64,000 nucleotides of DNA from Paenibacillus sp. PastM-3 (GCF_029893965.1 NZ_JARXXP010000003.1:310001-374000); one strand, 5' to 3'; shown: positions 37,135 through 46,280, numbered from the stretch's first letter. The notes: generated by a model from the letters alone, not told the origin. Made by a program: numbers and translations.

Positions 37135-37269
37135 CAATGGACTTGCAGGCCACTCTGACGAAACCTTGGGAATTTGGTGTTGTAACATTTTATGTTATTT
37201 AAAGGCAGAGGGAATTTCCCTCTGTCCATTCAGGCTGGCAAGCGCTGCCAAGCCGCTTGCCCTCATCCT

Positions 37270-37305
37270 ACCCTCACCCTCGGCGGGGTGAGGGTTTGTT
37301 TTTGC
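37270..37305 (+). terminator. Terminator-like hairpin in the non-coding stretch
   Basis: ACCCTCACCC/GGGTGAGGGT is a perfect 10-bp stem with a 6-nt loop, followed by TTGTTTTTG. No gene ends directly upstream. Confidence 0.6.
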
Positions 37306-37316
37306 CTTCAAGCGCA

Positions 37317-37481
37317 GCGGATGGGCGGGAGTAACGGAGGGAATTTTGGAACTGTAGGAGCGTAGCGTCCGCCTCTTAGGTTTGGATTTCTACCGAAACT
37401 GCGGTACAAAATCAGGAAATCCAAACCTAACAGCGGCCGGAAGTCCAAAATTTCCCGCAGTTACGGCTGCAGCCCATCCGC
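37317..37481. repeat. 165-nt long imperfect inverted repeat
   Basis: The outer arms GCGGATGGGC/GCCCATCCGC (10 bp), middle GTAAC/GTTAC and GGGAATTTTGGA against TCCAAAATTTCCC, and inner TTAGGTTTGGATTTC/GAAATCCAAACCTAA (15 bp, perfect) pair in register. A small TACCG/CGGTA hairpin caps the tip. It is a MITE-like or structural element, or a stable RNA; no coding potential. Confidence 0.7.
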
Positions 37482-37571
37482 CCCATCCGCATGATTTAAA
37501 AAACACCCCGTCACGCCGCCCTCCCCCCAATCATATGCTATTTCAGCAATACGGAAGGAGGCCGGCATGCG

Positions 37572-37916
37572 TTGGAATATAAAGGATTTATTCTGCATCA
37601 TTCCCGCTGTCCGTCGATAAACGGCAAGGGGTTTGATTTTTGGGTAGGGACGGACGGCGGAATTTACGCTGCTCCGCTGTTGACGGACCCGGATTATATC
37701 CACATTTGTCTGGAAGGGGATTACGGCGAGGAAAAGGGATTTCCGCGGCTTCCGGGCCGCCGGGAGCAGCTCTTTGCCACAGGCAGGCTCCTTCTGGAGC
37801 TGGCTGCGCGCTATCATATTTCGCCGCTGGTGATCGAGCCGCATAATAATTCATGTCCTGGAGCATTTTTTCCATGGAATGAACTTGTGATTTATCCCGC
37901 TGATGGTTATCATTAA
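37572..37916 (+). CDS. Miniature amidase-2-like protein
   Basis: A 114-residue protein resembling the N-acetylmuramoyl-L-alanine amidase type 2 / peptidoglycan-recognition fold. Candidate zinc ligands are the HH of ILHHSRCPSING, His near residue 91 (PHNNS) and Cys near 95 (SCPGAFFPW). GKGFDFWVGTDGGIY corresponds to the substrate-groove strand. No signal peptide is seen, so if active it would act in the cytoplasm or be released by lysis. TTG start at 37572 with AAGGAGG 10 nt upstream; the nearby ATG 37567 is in another frame. It lies 20 bp before rluB. Confidence 0.65.
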   Translation: MEYKGFILHHSRCPSINGKGFDFWVGTDGGIYAAPLLTDPDYIHICLEGDYGEEKGFPRLPGRREQLFATGRLLLELAARYHISPLVIEPHNNSCPGAFFPWNELVIYPADGYH

Positions 37917-37936
37917 CCTGAGGTGAGTAGTCGAAA

Positions 37937-38695
37937 ATGGAAAGATTACAGAAAATTTTGGCGCAAGCAGGTGTTGCGTCCAGACGCAAGTGTGAAGAAT
38001 TGATTTTGGCCGGTAAAGTGGAGGTCAACGGGGAGCTCGTAACTACGCTTGGTACGAAAGTGGACCCCGAACAGGATATTATTAAGGTGGCCGGAAAACT
38101 GATCCGGGGCGAAAATAAAATCTACATTATGTTCAACAAGCCTAAGGGTGTCATTACAAGCGCATCCGATGATAAGGGCCGCAAGGTAGTAACGGATTAT
38201 TTGAAGGGGATCAAGGAGCGGGTATACCCGGTGGGCCGCTTGGACTATGACACAGAAGGGCTTCTGCTGCTGACGAATGATGGGGAGTTTGCGAATCTGC
38301 TAACCCATCCGAAGCACCATGTCCCTAAGACGTATCTGGCCACGGTCAAGGGTGTACCGCACGGCACGGCGCTGGACAAGCTGAAGGCCGGCATCAAGCT
38401 GGAGGACGGCATGACTGCACCGGCTGAAGTGGAATATAAGGATGTCGATGAGGAAAACAAGGAATCGGTGATCAGCATTACCATCCATGAAGGCCGTAAC
38501 CGTCAGGTCCGCCGGATGTTTGAAGCGATCTCGCATCCGGTTATCCGGCTCAAGCGGATTTCCTTCGGGGACATTCTGCTGCAGAATCTCAAGCGCGGCT
38601 CCTATCGCCATCTAACCAAGGATGAAATTAACCATCTGCAGCAGATTGCCAAGGCGGGAGCGCTCAAAGCAAACCAGACCCGCAAAGACACATAA
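37937..38695 (+). CDS. rluB: 23S rRNA pseudouridine synthase (RsuA/RluB family)
   Basis: A 252-residue enzyme that converts a 23S rRNA uridine to pseudouridine. It has an N-terminal S4 RNA-binding domain (ERLQKILAQAGVASRRKCEELILAGKVEVNG) and the catalytic motif GRLDYDTEGLLLLTNDGE (Asp of RLDYDTEG), followed by EGRNRQVRRMFEAISHPVIRLKR. TGAGGTGAG precedes the ATG. Position next to resA matches Bacillus ypuL. Confidence 0.94.
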   Translation: MERLQKILAQAGVASRRKCEELILAGKVEVNGELVTTLGTKVDPEQDIIKVAGKLIRGENKIYIMFNKPKGVITSASDDKGRKVVTDYLKGIKERVYPVGRLDYDTEGLLLLTNDGEFANLLTHPKHHVPKTYLATVKGVPHGTALDKLKAGIKLEDGMTAPAEVEYKDVDEENKESVISITIHEGRNRQVRRMFEAISHPVIRLKRISFGDILLQNLKRGSYRHLTKDEINHLQQIAKAGALKANQTRKDT

Positions 38696-38697
38696 CG

Positions 38698-38762
38698 TTC
38701 ACAATTTCCTCTCCTAAAACTGTGACAATATTCGGTATAATGTTCATAGGATGTTCACACCT
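38698..38762 (+). promoter_or_regulatory. resA promoter region with TTCACA-type repeats
   Basis: TATAAT at 38736-38741 is a candidate -10 with a poor -35. TTCACAAT (38698-38705), TTCATA (38744-38749) and TTCACA (38754-38759) are similar hexamers around it, and CTGTGACAAT is at 38719-38728. ResD sites in B. subtilis contain TTGTGAA-like sequences (inverse TTCACAA), so ResD autoregulation is plausible but unproven. Confidence 0.4.
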
Positions 38763-38805
38763 GACAACTAAATTATGAATTGCGTCACAGAAGGGGGCTT
38801 CGCGT

Positions 38806-39330
38806 GTGGGCAAAGCGAGAAAGCCGATTCAAATCGTAATTCTGTTTCTGATACTTTTGCTTGGAGGGTATGCAATCGGCACTTCGGTGTTCGGCGGAGA
38901 CGGAAAACCGCATGAAGGCAGTAAAGCGCCCTCCTTTGAGCTGCTGGGGCTAGACGGCCTGACCCATACGCTGGACGAGTACAAGGGGCAGCCGGTCGTG
39001 CTGAATTTCTGGGGCTCCTGGTGCGGTCCCTGCGTAAAGGAAATGCCCGCTCTTCAGGCCCAGTATGAGAAGTGGAAGGATGAGGGGGTAGTTGTTGTCG
39101 GCGTCAATGTCGGGGAAGATCAAATGACTGTGGAGAATTTCGTTAAGCTGGTTGACATCAATTTCCCTGTTATTATGGATACCGGACGTGATGCGGTACG
39201 CAGCTATGGCGTTTCCCCTCTCCCGACCACCTTTTTCATTGACGGAAAAGGAAAAGTAGACAGCATTCACATCGGGCAGCTGGATCTGGACTCGCTTGAG
39301 GCGCAAATCGGGAAGCTGGTGGACCCATGA
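38806..39330 (+). CDS. resA: Thiol-disulfide oxidoreductase ResA
   Basis: A 174-residue membrane-anchored thioredoxin-like protein outside the membrane. It reduces apocytochrome c cysteines before heme attachment. N-terminal anchor PIQIVILFLILLLGGYAIG; active site Cys73-Gly-Pro-Cys76 (WGSWCGPCVKEMP); cis-Pro in PLPTTFFID. GTG start at 38806 after AAGGGGG. First gene of resABCDE; its stop overlaps resB by ATGA. Confidence 0.95.
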   Translation: MGKARKPIQIVILFLILLLGGYAIGTSVFGGDGKPHEGSKAPSFELLGLDGLTHTLDEYKGQPVVLNFWGSWCGPCVKEMPALQAQYEKWKDEGVVVVGVNVGEDQMTVENFVKLVDINFPVIMDTGRDAVRSYGVSPLPTTFFIDGKGKVDSIHIGQLDLDSLEAQIGKLVDP

Positions 39331-41015
39331 CCTCAAAGGAACCTCTGGTCAGCAATACCAAATGTGAATGCGGCCATCAGAACCCGGTTGGAACTGTGCT
39401 GTGCGAGGCCTGCGGCAAGCCTTTGGATGAGAAGGAGCTGGGAGCTGAGCATAATCTGGAGATGCGCTACGACGGTGTTGCCCGCCGCTCGCAGCGCGTC
39501 AATCCGGGGCTGATTGACCGGGTGTGGAACTTTTTTTCATCTGTCAAAATAGCAATCTATCTGATTGTACTGACACTGCTAGGCTCCACGCTGGGGACCA
39601 TTTTCCCGCAGGAAAGCACTTTTCTTAACATTGATGCTTCTACCTACTACAAAGAAACGTACGGAAGAGCCGGTAATATATATTATAGACTCGGCCTTTC
39701 GCACACCTATGAATCCTGGTGGTTTGTGACTCTGCTTGTGATGATCGGCGCCTCGCTCGTGATTTGCAGCCTGGACCGTGTGCTTCCGCTGTATAAGGCG
39801 CTTACCCGACAGAAGGTGCGCAAGCACCGTCAGTTTCTGACCCGCCAGAAAGCGGTTCTGGTGACACCGCTGACGGCTGAACCCGAAGCCTGGGTAGCTG
39901 AACTGATAGAGCCGCTGAAGAAGAAAGGCTACCATGTCAAGACGGACGGGTCGGCTTTGCTGGCCGAGAAGCATCGTTTCAGCCGCTGGGGACCTTATGT
40001 AATACATATCGGCCTGATTATATTTTTGCTTGCCGTACTGGCGCGTGGATTGCCGGGACTTAATATGGATCAGCATCTTGCTTTTCAGCAGGGTGAGGCC
40101 ACGCGGATTCCGGATACAACGTATTATCTGAAGAATGAGCAGTTTACAGTCGAGTTTTACAGTGATGAGGAAATGCCCGAGGAGTTCCGCGGCAAAAAGG
40201 TGCTGCCCAAGCTTTATGAGACCAGGGCGGTGCTCTATGAGTGTACAGCTGACTGCACGGACCCGTCAAAGGAACCGCAGCTTTCAGAGGTCGCCAGACA
40301 TGATATCAGAGTGAATTCACCATTAAGCTACAAAGGATTGAAAGCGTATCAGTTTGATTATGACCTGACTCCCGTGCTGCGCTCGGTACAGCCGGTGCTG
40401 GTAAATACGGCCACCGGAGAAGGCTACGGCAAATTCAAGCTTGATATGAAGAATCCGGAGCGTACGTTCCAGTCAGGGCCGTACACCCTCTCCCTGAAAG
40501 AGAAATATATGGATTTCGGCCTTAATGATGAGGGCCGGCCGGTATCCAAATCGCCTTATCCGAACGCGCCGGCCTTCCTGTTTCTCATTACGGGTCCGGG
40601 GCTGCCGGAAGAAGGCCAGCAGTATTTTTATTTTCCCAAACAGGTAGATAAGGAGCAGTTCCAGCAGGTGGCGATCAATGACCGGCTGGGCGGCAGCGGA
40701 CGTTTTCTGGAGCTTGAAGTGCAGGATATGAGCGATGTTGACTTTGCGGCATCGACCTCTTATCTCAATATCCGGATAGACCGGGCAATGCCGTTTGTAT
40801 GGGTCGGGGCAGGGATTGTTATGCTGGGGCTTATACTCGGCTTTTACTGGCAGCACAGACGCATCTGGCTCTGTGTAGAGGACGGGGAACTAGTGCTTGG
40901 CGGGCACACCAACAAGAACTGGTTCGGCTTCCGCCGTGAGATCGTTGCCATTCTGCATAAGGTAGACCTGATAGTCGATGAAAAATCATTGGACAACGGG
41001 GGAGGTCTGGCATGA
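39327..41015 (+). CDS. resB: Cytochrome c biogenesis protein ResB
   Basis: A 562-residue System II cytochrome c synthetase subunit. The N-terminus has a cytoplasmic zinc-ribbon-like CECGHQNPVGTVLCEACG, then helix KIAIYLIVLTLLGSTLGTIFPQ, WWFVTLLVMIGASLVICSLDR, GPYVIHIGLIIFLLAVLARG, a large extracytoplasmic domain (residues about 240-480) and a last helix before a cytoplasmic tail. It brings heme and apocytochrome together with ResC. Coupled by 4-nt overlaps to resA and resC. Confidence 0.95.
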   Translation: MTSKEPLVSNTKCECGHQNPVGTVLCEACGKPLDEKELGAEHNLEMRYDGVARRSQRVNPGLIDRVWNFFSSVKIAIYLIVLTLLGSTLGTIFPQESTFLNIDASTYYKETYGRAGNIYYRLGLSHTYESWWFVTLLVMIGASLVICSLDRVLPLYKALTRQKVRKHRQFLTRQKAVLVTPLTAEPEAWVAELIEPLKKKGYHVKTDGSALLAEKHRFSRWGPYVIHIGLIIFLLAVLARGLPGLNMDQHLAFQQGEATRIPDTTYYLKNEQFTVEFYSDEEMPEEFRGKKVLPKLYETRAVLYECTADCTDPSKEPQLSEVARHDIRVNSPLSYKGLKAYQFDYDLTPVLRSVQPVLVNTATGEGYGKFKLDMKNPERTFQSGPYTLSLKEKYMDFGLNDEGRPVSKSPYPNAPAFLFLITGPGLPEEGQQYFYFPKQVDKEQFQQVAINDRLGGSGRFLELEVQDMSDVDFAASTSYLNIRIDRAMPFVWVGAGIVMLGLILGFYWQHRRIWLCVEDGELVLGGHTNKNWFGFRREIVAILHKVDLIVDEKSLDNGGGLA

Positions 41016-42274
41016 GCCTGCTCGATTTCAGCAGTGATGTGTTTATTGTTGCCTTCTTTTTGTACAGCGGTGCGTTTATGCTGTATACGATCGCCATTAT
41101 GGGCCGCCGCTGGTCGGGCCGCAAGCCTGAGGAGCATACCGCCCGCTTTGGCAAAATCGCTTTTATCGCCTCATCACTCGGACTTATTTGCCATCTCGCT
41201 TATTTCATTACCCGCTGGATGGGGGCAGGCCACATTCCTGTCAGCAATATGTATGAATTCATGACTTTTTTATCGATGATGATTATGGTAGCGTTCACTG
41301 TCATTTTTGCCATCTACCGCAAAATCATCCTCGGGGTGTTTGCGGTTCCGGTCTCTATAATAGTGATGGCTTATGCAGCGGTATTTCCGCAGGAAGTGCA
41401 GCCGCTGATTCCTTCATTGAAATCGATATACCTGAATATCCATGTTACACTTGCCGCGTTGGGGGAATCCTTCTTCGCCGTCGGCTTTGCGGCAGGTCTG
41501 ATGTATTTGCTGCGCACCGTGAATTTTGACAGTACTGCACGCAGTGACCGCAAGCAGCAGCGGCTGGTTGAATTTACTCTCTTCTCAATCATTGTTATAA
41601 TTGGATTTCTCGGGAGTGTGTTCGCCTTCCGCGGAGGCGGGTACGAATCTGTTTTCGTCCGCAGCGATGTAACGATTGACAGCGCCGGGCAGGGAGATAG
41701 TACAATAGAGAAAGTGAGCTATAAAATGCCGCCGATTGTGGCACCATACCAGAGCGAAACAGAGCATTTCCAGCCTTTTCTCGGCATAAAGGAGCCGTTG
41801 TTTGAAGCTCCTTCCTGGATGAATGGTGTAAACGCCGGGCGCAAATTCAATACCGTAATCTGGTCGCTTTTATCCGGTCTGATTCTTTATGGCATTCTCC
41901 GGCTGATTATCCGCAAGCCGCTGGGCAAGGCCATTCATCCGGTGCTGGACGGGATTGACGAGAATGACCTCGATGAGATTACGTACAGGGCCATTGCCAT
42001 CGGCTTTCCGATTTTTACGCTGGGGGCGTTGATCTTTGCCATGATCTGGGCACAGGTTGCCTGGGGCCGGTTCTGGGGCTGGGACCCCAAGGAGGTCTGG
42101 GCGCTGGTAACCTGGCTGTTCTACAGTGCTTATCTGCATTTGCGGCTGGCCCGCGGCTGGCAGGGACGCAGATCTGCCTGGCTGGCCGTGCTCGGGTTTC
42201 TGGTTGTCATGTTCACCCTGGTAGGTGTGAATCTGGTCATTGCCGGACTTCATTCCTACGCGGGAACGGACTAA
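41012..42274 (+). CDS. resC: Cytochrome c biogenesis protein ResC (CcsA)
   Basis: A 420-residue polytopic protein, the heme-handling partner of ResB. It has the tryptophan-rich heme-binding WGRFWGWDPKEVWALVTWLFYSAYLHLR and conserved histidines in HIPVSNMYEFMTFLSMM and the final GLHSYAGT. A loop of about 40 residues (VRSDVTIDSAGQGDSTIEKV) replaces a shorter one seen in many CcsA proteins. The start overlaps resB by ATGA. Confidence 0.95.
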   Translation: MSLLDFSSDVFIVAFFLYSGAFMLYTIAIMGRRWSGRKPEEHTARFGKIAFIASSLGLICHLAYFITRWMGAGHIPVSNMYEFMTFLSMMIMVAFTVIFAIYRKIILGVFAVPVSIIVMAYAAVFPQEVQPLIPSLKSIYLNIHVTLAALGESFFAVGFAAGLMYLLRTVNFDSTARSDRKQQRLVEFTLFSIIVIIGFLGSVFAFRGGGYESVFVRSDVTIDSAGQGDSTIEKVSYKMPPIVAPYQSETEHFQPFLGIKEPLFEAPSWMNGVNAGRKFNTVIWSLLSGLILYGILRLIIRKPLGKAIHPVLDGIDENDLDEITYRAIAIGFPIFTLGALIFAMIWAQVAWGRFWGWDPKEVWALVTWLFYSAYLHLRLARGWQGRRSAWLAVLGFLVVMFTLVGVNLVIAGLHSYAGTD

Positions 42275-42466
42275 GACGGGGTAAGGAGCAGGACAGCTGC
42301 AGCCTCGTCACAGGAATCTGAGACATGTGCAAGTTTTGAATCATTCGTTTATCCGGTGTTATTTTGCGTTATAGTAATGTAAATCCCATGAATGTAATTT
42401 CCATGCCTCGGGTGTGATAGGTACCAGGGTAATGTTCAACTGTATTTGATGAAGGGGTTGTTGTTA

Positions 42467-43183
42467 ATGGCTGAGCATCTGAATAGAATTCTGGTGGTGG
42501 ATGACGAGGAGCGCATTCGCCGCCTGCTAAAAATGTATCTTGAAAAAGAAGGCTACGAAATCGACGAAGCAGAAGACGGCGAAATGGCTCTGCGCAAAGC
42601 AACAGCCAATGATTACGGTCTGATCCTGCTGGATGTGATGCTGCCGGGAATCGACGGGATCGAGGTACTGACAAGGCTTAGAGGCGTCAAATCTACTCCC
42701 GTTCTAATGCTGACCGCCAAGGGTGAAGAAATCAACCGTGTACAGGGCTTTGAAATGGGAGCCGATGACTATGTGGTTAAGCCGTTCAGCCCGCGTGAGG
42801 TGATTTACCGCGTCAAGGCCATTATGCGCCGCTCTTCGGCTACGGCCTTTTTATCCAAAGAGAGCAACTCTAGCAATAATATTGTGTTTCCGCATCTGAT
42901 TATTGAGCATGACGCCCACCGTGTAACGGCAGGCGGCCAGGAAGTGAGCCTGACGCCGAAGGAATATGAACTGCTTCATTATCTGGCGATATCACCGGAC
43001 AAGGTATTCTCTCGTGAGGAACTACTCAAGGATGTGTGGAATTATGAATTTTTCGGAGATTTACGTACCGTGGATACACATGTGAAAAGACTCCGCGAGA
43101 AACTGAATAAGGTATCACCGGAATCGGCAGCAATGATCACCACAGTATGGGGAGTTGGCTATAAGCTTGAGGTACCCAAATAG
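42467..43183 (+). CDS. resD: OmpR-family response regulator ResD
   Basis: A 238-residue DNA-binding regulator of respiration and anaerobic genes. The receiver has acidic pair Asp12-Asp13, phospho-acceptor Asp56 (LLDVMLPGIDG), Thr in MLTAKGE and Lys in VVKPFSPRE. The C-terminal winged helix has LTPKEYELLHYLA and DLRTVDTHVKRLREKL. ATG 42467 follows AAGGGG; earlier in-frame codons look unused. The 192-bp gap after resC may hold its own promoter (TTATAGTAATG near 42369-42379). Adjacent to resE without a gap. Confidence 0.95.
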   Translation: MAEHLNRILVVDDEERIRRLLKMYLEKEGYEIDEAEDGEMALRKATANDYGLILLDVMLPGIDGIEVLTRLRGVKSTPVLMLTAKGEEINRVQGFEMGADDYVVKPFSPREVIYRVKAIMRRSSATAFLSKESNSSNNIVFPHLIIEHDAHRVTAGGQEVSLTPKEYELLHYLAISPDKVFSREELLKDVWNYEFFGDLRTVDTHVKRLREKLNKVSPESAAMITTVWGVGYKLEVPK

Positions 43184-44629
43184 GTGAGCTTCTGGAGAAG
43201 CTTGGTCGGCAAGCTGTGGGTTACGATCATCTGCCTTGTTGCTGTTGTACTCATTACGGTAGGGTTGTTTCTGCTCCCTTACATCGACAGCAACTTCGCC
43301 AATTCCGGGGCGATCAAACGTTTATTTATGTATGCCTGTATGATCGGGTTTTCATTAACAACGTTTTTTGCGTTGTTCCTGTTCACCAAAATTACACAGC
43401 CGATGCAGCAGGTCATTGAAGCGGCCAACAATATCCGCCGCGGACAATACGGCACCAGGCTGAAGCTCCGTACCAGTGATGAGATCGGCCAGCTGGCCAC
43501 CTCATTCAATCATATGGCTGCAGAGCTGGAAGAGAACATCCGCAGCCTGAATCATGAGAAAGGGCACTTGTCCAGTGTGCTTCGCAGCATGACTGACCCT
43601 GTGATTACCTTTGACGATGAGGGTCATATCATCCTCACCAACCCCCATGGTCAGAAACTGCTGGAAACCTGGAGCGATTTGAACCTGGAGGATCAGGAGG
43701 AGAGCGATGCCGGGCAGGAGTCGAAGCTTGCGGCTTTCAGCGCAGTTCCGCTTCCGCTGCGTCCTTTATTTATGGATACACTCAGCCAGGGCGGGGATCA
43801 GCGTGCCAATGTGCATGTCCGCCAGGGCGTATGGTCCGTTCATATGGCTCCGCTCTATTCGGAAGATCACATCCGGGGTGCTGTAGCCGTGCTGCGGGAT
43901 GTGACTGAGGAAGTGCGGCTGGAGAAGATGCGCCGTGACTTTGTAGCAAATGTATCGCATGAGATCCGCACACCGCTCTCCATGATGCAGGGCTACAGTG
44001 AAGCGCTGCTTGATGGCATGGCTTCCTCCCCGGAGGAGAGAAACGAGCTGGTGCAGGTGATTCATGATGAATCGCTGCGGATGGGCCGGCTGGTCAAGGA
44101 TCTGCTTGATCTGGCACGGATGGAAGCAGGGCATACGGACATGATGATGGGACAGGTTGATATGGGTGAGCTCCTTGACCGGATCTACCGTAAATTCTCG
44201 GTACGGGCCAAAGAACGCGATATTATTCTGGATCTGCATAGACCCGAAGGACCGCTGGTGCTGAAGTCTGCTGATATGGATAAGCTGGAGCAGGTTTTCA
44301 CAAATCTTCTGGACAATGCTTTCCGGCATACGCCTGCCGACAAACAAATCTCGATTCTGACCGCCTCTGTTGTGCTGGAAGGCCGCCGTTATATTGAGAT
44401 TGCGATCCGTGATCAGGGCGCCGGTATTCATCCAGATGACCTTCCTTTTATCTTTGAACGTTTCTACAAGGCGGACAAGGCCCGTTTGCGCGGGGAATCG
44501 GGCGGTACCGGACTTGGGCTTGCCATTGTCAAAAATATCGTCGAATCACATCACGGACAAATTTTTGCCGCCAGCAAGCTTGGCGAAGGCACGACTTTTA
44601 CGCTACGGCTTCCTGTCGAAAAACAGTAA
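43184..44629 (+). CDS. resE: Sensor histidine kinase ResE
   Basis: A 481-residue kinase for ResD. Order: helix 1 (about 10-32), very short outer loop, helix 2 (about 48-70), HAMP (KITQPMQQVIEAANNIRRGQYGTR), PAS (SVLRSMTDPVITFDDEGHIILTNPHG), DHp with His259 (VANVSHEIRTPLSMM), ATPase with NLLDNAFRHTP, DQGAGIHPDDLPFIFERFYK and GGTGLGLAIVK. B. subtilis ResE (about 589) has a large extracytoplasmic domain that is missing here, so sensing is probably through membrane, HAMP or PAS. GTG start directly after the resD stop. Confidence 0.94.
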   Translation: MSFWRSLVGKLWVTIICLVAVVLITVGLFLLPYIDSNFANSGAIKRLFMYACMIGFSLTTFFALFLFTKITQPMQQVIEAANNIRRGQYGTRLKLRTSDEIGQLATSFNHMAAELEENIRSLNHEKGHLSSVLRSMTDPVITFDDEGHIILTNPHGQKLLETWSDLNLEDQEESDAGQESKLAAFSAVPLPLRPLFMDTLSQGGDQRANVHVRQGVWSVHMAPLYSEDHIRGAVAVLRDVTEEVRLEKMRRDFVANVSHEIRTPLSMMQGYSEALLDGMASSPEERNELVQVIHDESLRMGRLVKDLLDLARMEAGHTDMMMGQVDMGELLDRIYRKFSVRAKERDIILDLHRPEGPLVLKSADMDKLEQVFTNLLDNAFRHTPADKQISILTASVVLEGRRYIEIAIRDQGAGIHPDDLPFIFERFYKADKARLRGESGGTGLGLAIVKNIVESHHGQIFAASKLGEGTTFTLRLPVEKQ

Positions 44630-44647
44630 ATCCGGACTTAGACTGAC

Positions 44648-44676
44648 AGCGCCTCTGAATGCAGAGGTGCTTTTTG
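44648..44676 (+). terminator. Terminator of the res operon
   Basis: AGCGCCTCTG/CAGAGGTGCT with a 3-4 nt loop is followed by TTTTT, 19 bp after resE. Confidence 0.82.
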
Positions 44677-44745
44677 TTGAAAGGACTCCTTTAATCTTGT
44701 TCATCGTGGAACACAATATACCCGTCACTTTAGGAGGCATTATTC

Positions 44746-46239
44746 ATGATTTTATCATTGGATCAAGGGACTACGAGCTCCCGGGCTATACTGTTTAATC
44801 TGGAGGCTGGCATGGTTGCGCAAGGGCAACATGAAATTAAGCAGTTCTTTCCCAGGCCCGGTTGGGTAGAGCATGATCCGGAGCAAATCTGGGAGAGCCA
44901 GCTGGCGGCAGCCAGAGATGCGATTCAGGCCAGCGGGATAGCTGCGGAGGACATTACAGCTATCGGAATTACCAACCAGCGTGAAACAGCCCTGATCTGG
45001 GACCGGACTACAGGCGAGCCGATATATCCGGCTATTGTCTGGCAGGACCGGCGGACTGCACAGCAATGTGAGGAGATCAAGCGGCAGGGGCTGGACCGGG
45101 AAATTGCAGACAAGACGGGGCTGGTTGTGGATGCCTACTTCTCTGCAACCAAGCTGGCCTGGATTCTTGATCATGTGCAGGGTGCACGAGAGCGTGCAGA
45201 GCGCGGGGAGCTGCTGGCAGGGACGATAGACAGCTGGCTCATCTGGAAGCTCACAGGCGGCGCTGTGCACGCTACAGACGTGACCAACGCCTCCCGGACA
45301 ATGCTGTTCAACCTCCATGAACGAAGATGGGACGACCAGCTTATACAAAAGCTGCGTATTCCGCGCTCCATCCTCCCGGAGATCCGTATGTCCGGCGGTG
45401 AATTCGGTATAGCGGATGCGGGATGGTTCGGTGCAGCGATTCCGATCTGCTCGGTACTCGGCGACCAGCAGGCGGCGTTGTTCGGACACACTTGCCTTGA
45501 GGCCGGCAGTGCCAAAAATACGTACGGGACAGGCTGCTTCATCCTTATGAACACTGGGACGGAAGCGGTTGTCTCCAACCACGGCCTGCTGACAACGGTA
45601 GCCTGGGGAATGGGGGACGAGCTGTATTATGCACTTGAAGGCAGCGTGTTTGTGGCCGGGGCAGCCGTGCAGTGGCTGCACGAAGGGCTTGGCCTGATCG
45701 AAGGTCCGGCTGACTCTGAGCAGCGGGCAGCTGAAGTAGAGGACAGTGAAGGGGTGGTTGTCGTGCCGGCATTCACCGGTCTTGGCGCTCCGTACTGGGA
45801 TATGTACGCCCGCGGAGCCGTCTTCGGACTGACCCGGGGGACAACGGCGGGGCATCTGGTCCGGGCAACACTGGAAGCGCTGGCGTTCCAGTCCCGTGAT
45901 GTAATTGGTGCAATGGAGAAGGATGCCGGCATGCCTTTGACCGGTCTGCGTGTGGATGGCGGAGCCGTCCGCAACAATCTGCTGATGCAGTTCCAGGCAG
46001 ATATTCTCGGCAGCACAGTGACCCGTACAACTTACGCGGAGACAACGGCGCTTGGCGCTGCTTTATTGGCCGGATTAACCTCAGGAGTCTGGTCGAGAGA
46101 GCAGCTCGAGAGCTTTAATAAAGCGGAACGGGATTTCGTGCCCCGGATGGACGGAGAAGAGCGGGAACGCCGTTATAGTATATGGCAGGACGCGGTAGAG
46201 CGGAGTATGGGCTGGGAAAAGCATGAGCCACGGAATTAA
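44746..46239 (+). CDS. glpK: Glycerol kinase
   Basis: A 497-residue FGGY kinase making glycerol-3-phosphate from glycerol and ATP. N-terminal LSLDQGTTSSRAILF, the ADP/glycerol motif GITNQRETALIWDRTTGEPIYPAIVWQDRRT, GTIDSWLIWKLTGG, a His corresponding to the PTS-phosphorylated histidine in FGHTCLEAGSAKNTYGTG (FGH, about residue 246) and GGAVRNNLLMQFQADI. TAGGAGG precedes the ATG. Unlike Bacillus, no glpF or glpD is next to it; it stands alone between two terminators. Confidence 0.96.
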   Translation: MILSLDQGTTSSRAILFNLEAGMVAQGQHEIKQFFPRPGWVEHDPEQIWESQLAAARDAIQASGIAAEDITAIGITNQRETALIWDRTTGEPIYPAIVWQDRRTAQQCEEIKRQGLDREIADKTGLVVDAYFSATKLAWILDHVQGARERAERGELLAGTIDSWLIWKLTGGAVHATDVTNASRTMLFNLHERRWDDQLIQKLRIPRSILPEIRMSGGEFGIADAGWFGAAIPICSVLGDQQAALFGHTCLEAGSAKNTYGTGCFILMNTGTEAVVSNHGLLTTVAWGMGDELYYALEGSVFVAGAAVQWLHEGLGLIEGPADSEQRAAEVEDSEGVVVVPAFTGLGAPYWDMYARGAVFGLTRGTTAGHLVRATLEALAFQSRDVIGAMEKDAGMPLTGLRVDGGAVRNNLLMQFQADILGSTVTRTTYAETTALGAALLAGLTSGVWSREQLESFNKAERDFVPRMDGEERERRYSIWQDAVERSMGWEKHEPRN

Positions 46240-46280
46240 CACAGGACCGGGCTTCAATAACACATAAATACAACAGACAA

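Larger units (their letters stand above)
36678..37571. other. 894-bp non-coding stretch rich in inverted repeats
   Basis: No credible protein gene is seen here. It holds the operon terminator (36734-36780), a segment with degenerate TAGTTGG units flanked by a 10-bp direct repeat (36854-37134), a CAGAGGGA/TCCCTCTG palindrome near 37206-37224, a GGCAAGCG/CGCTTGCC hairpin near 37236-37259, a terminator-like hairpin (37270-37305) and a 165-nt imperfect hairpin (37317-37481). Confidence 0.7.

Noticed and set aside
36968..37153. A 61-residue minus-strand protein in the repeat segment
   Set aside because: No ribosome site; it is made of the TAGTTGG-type repeat units and looks like a chance frame.
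44755..45855. A 366-codon minus-strand frame opposite glpK
   Set aside because: No family resemblance; glpK motifs are complete on the plus strand.
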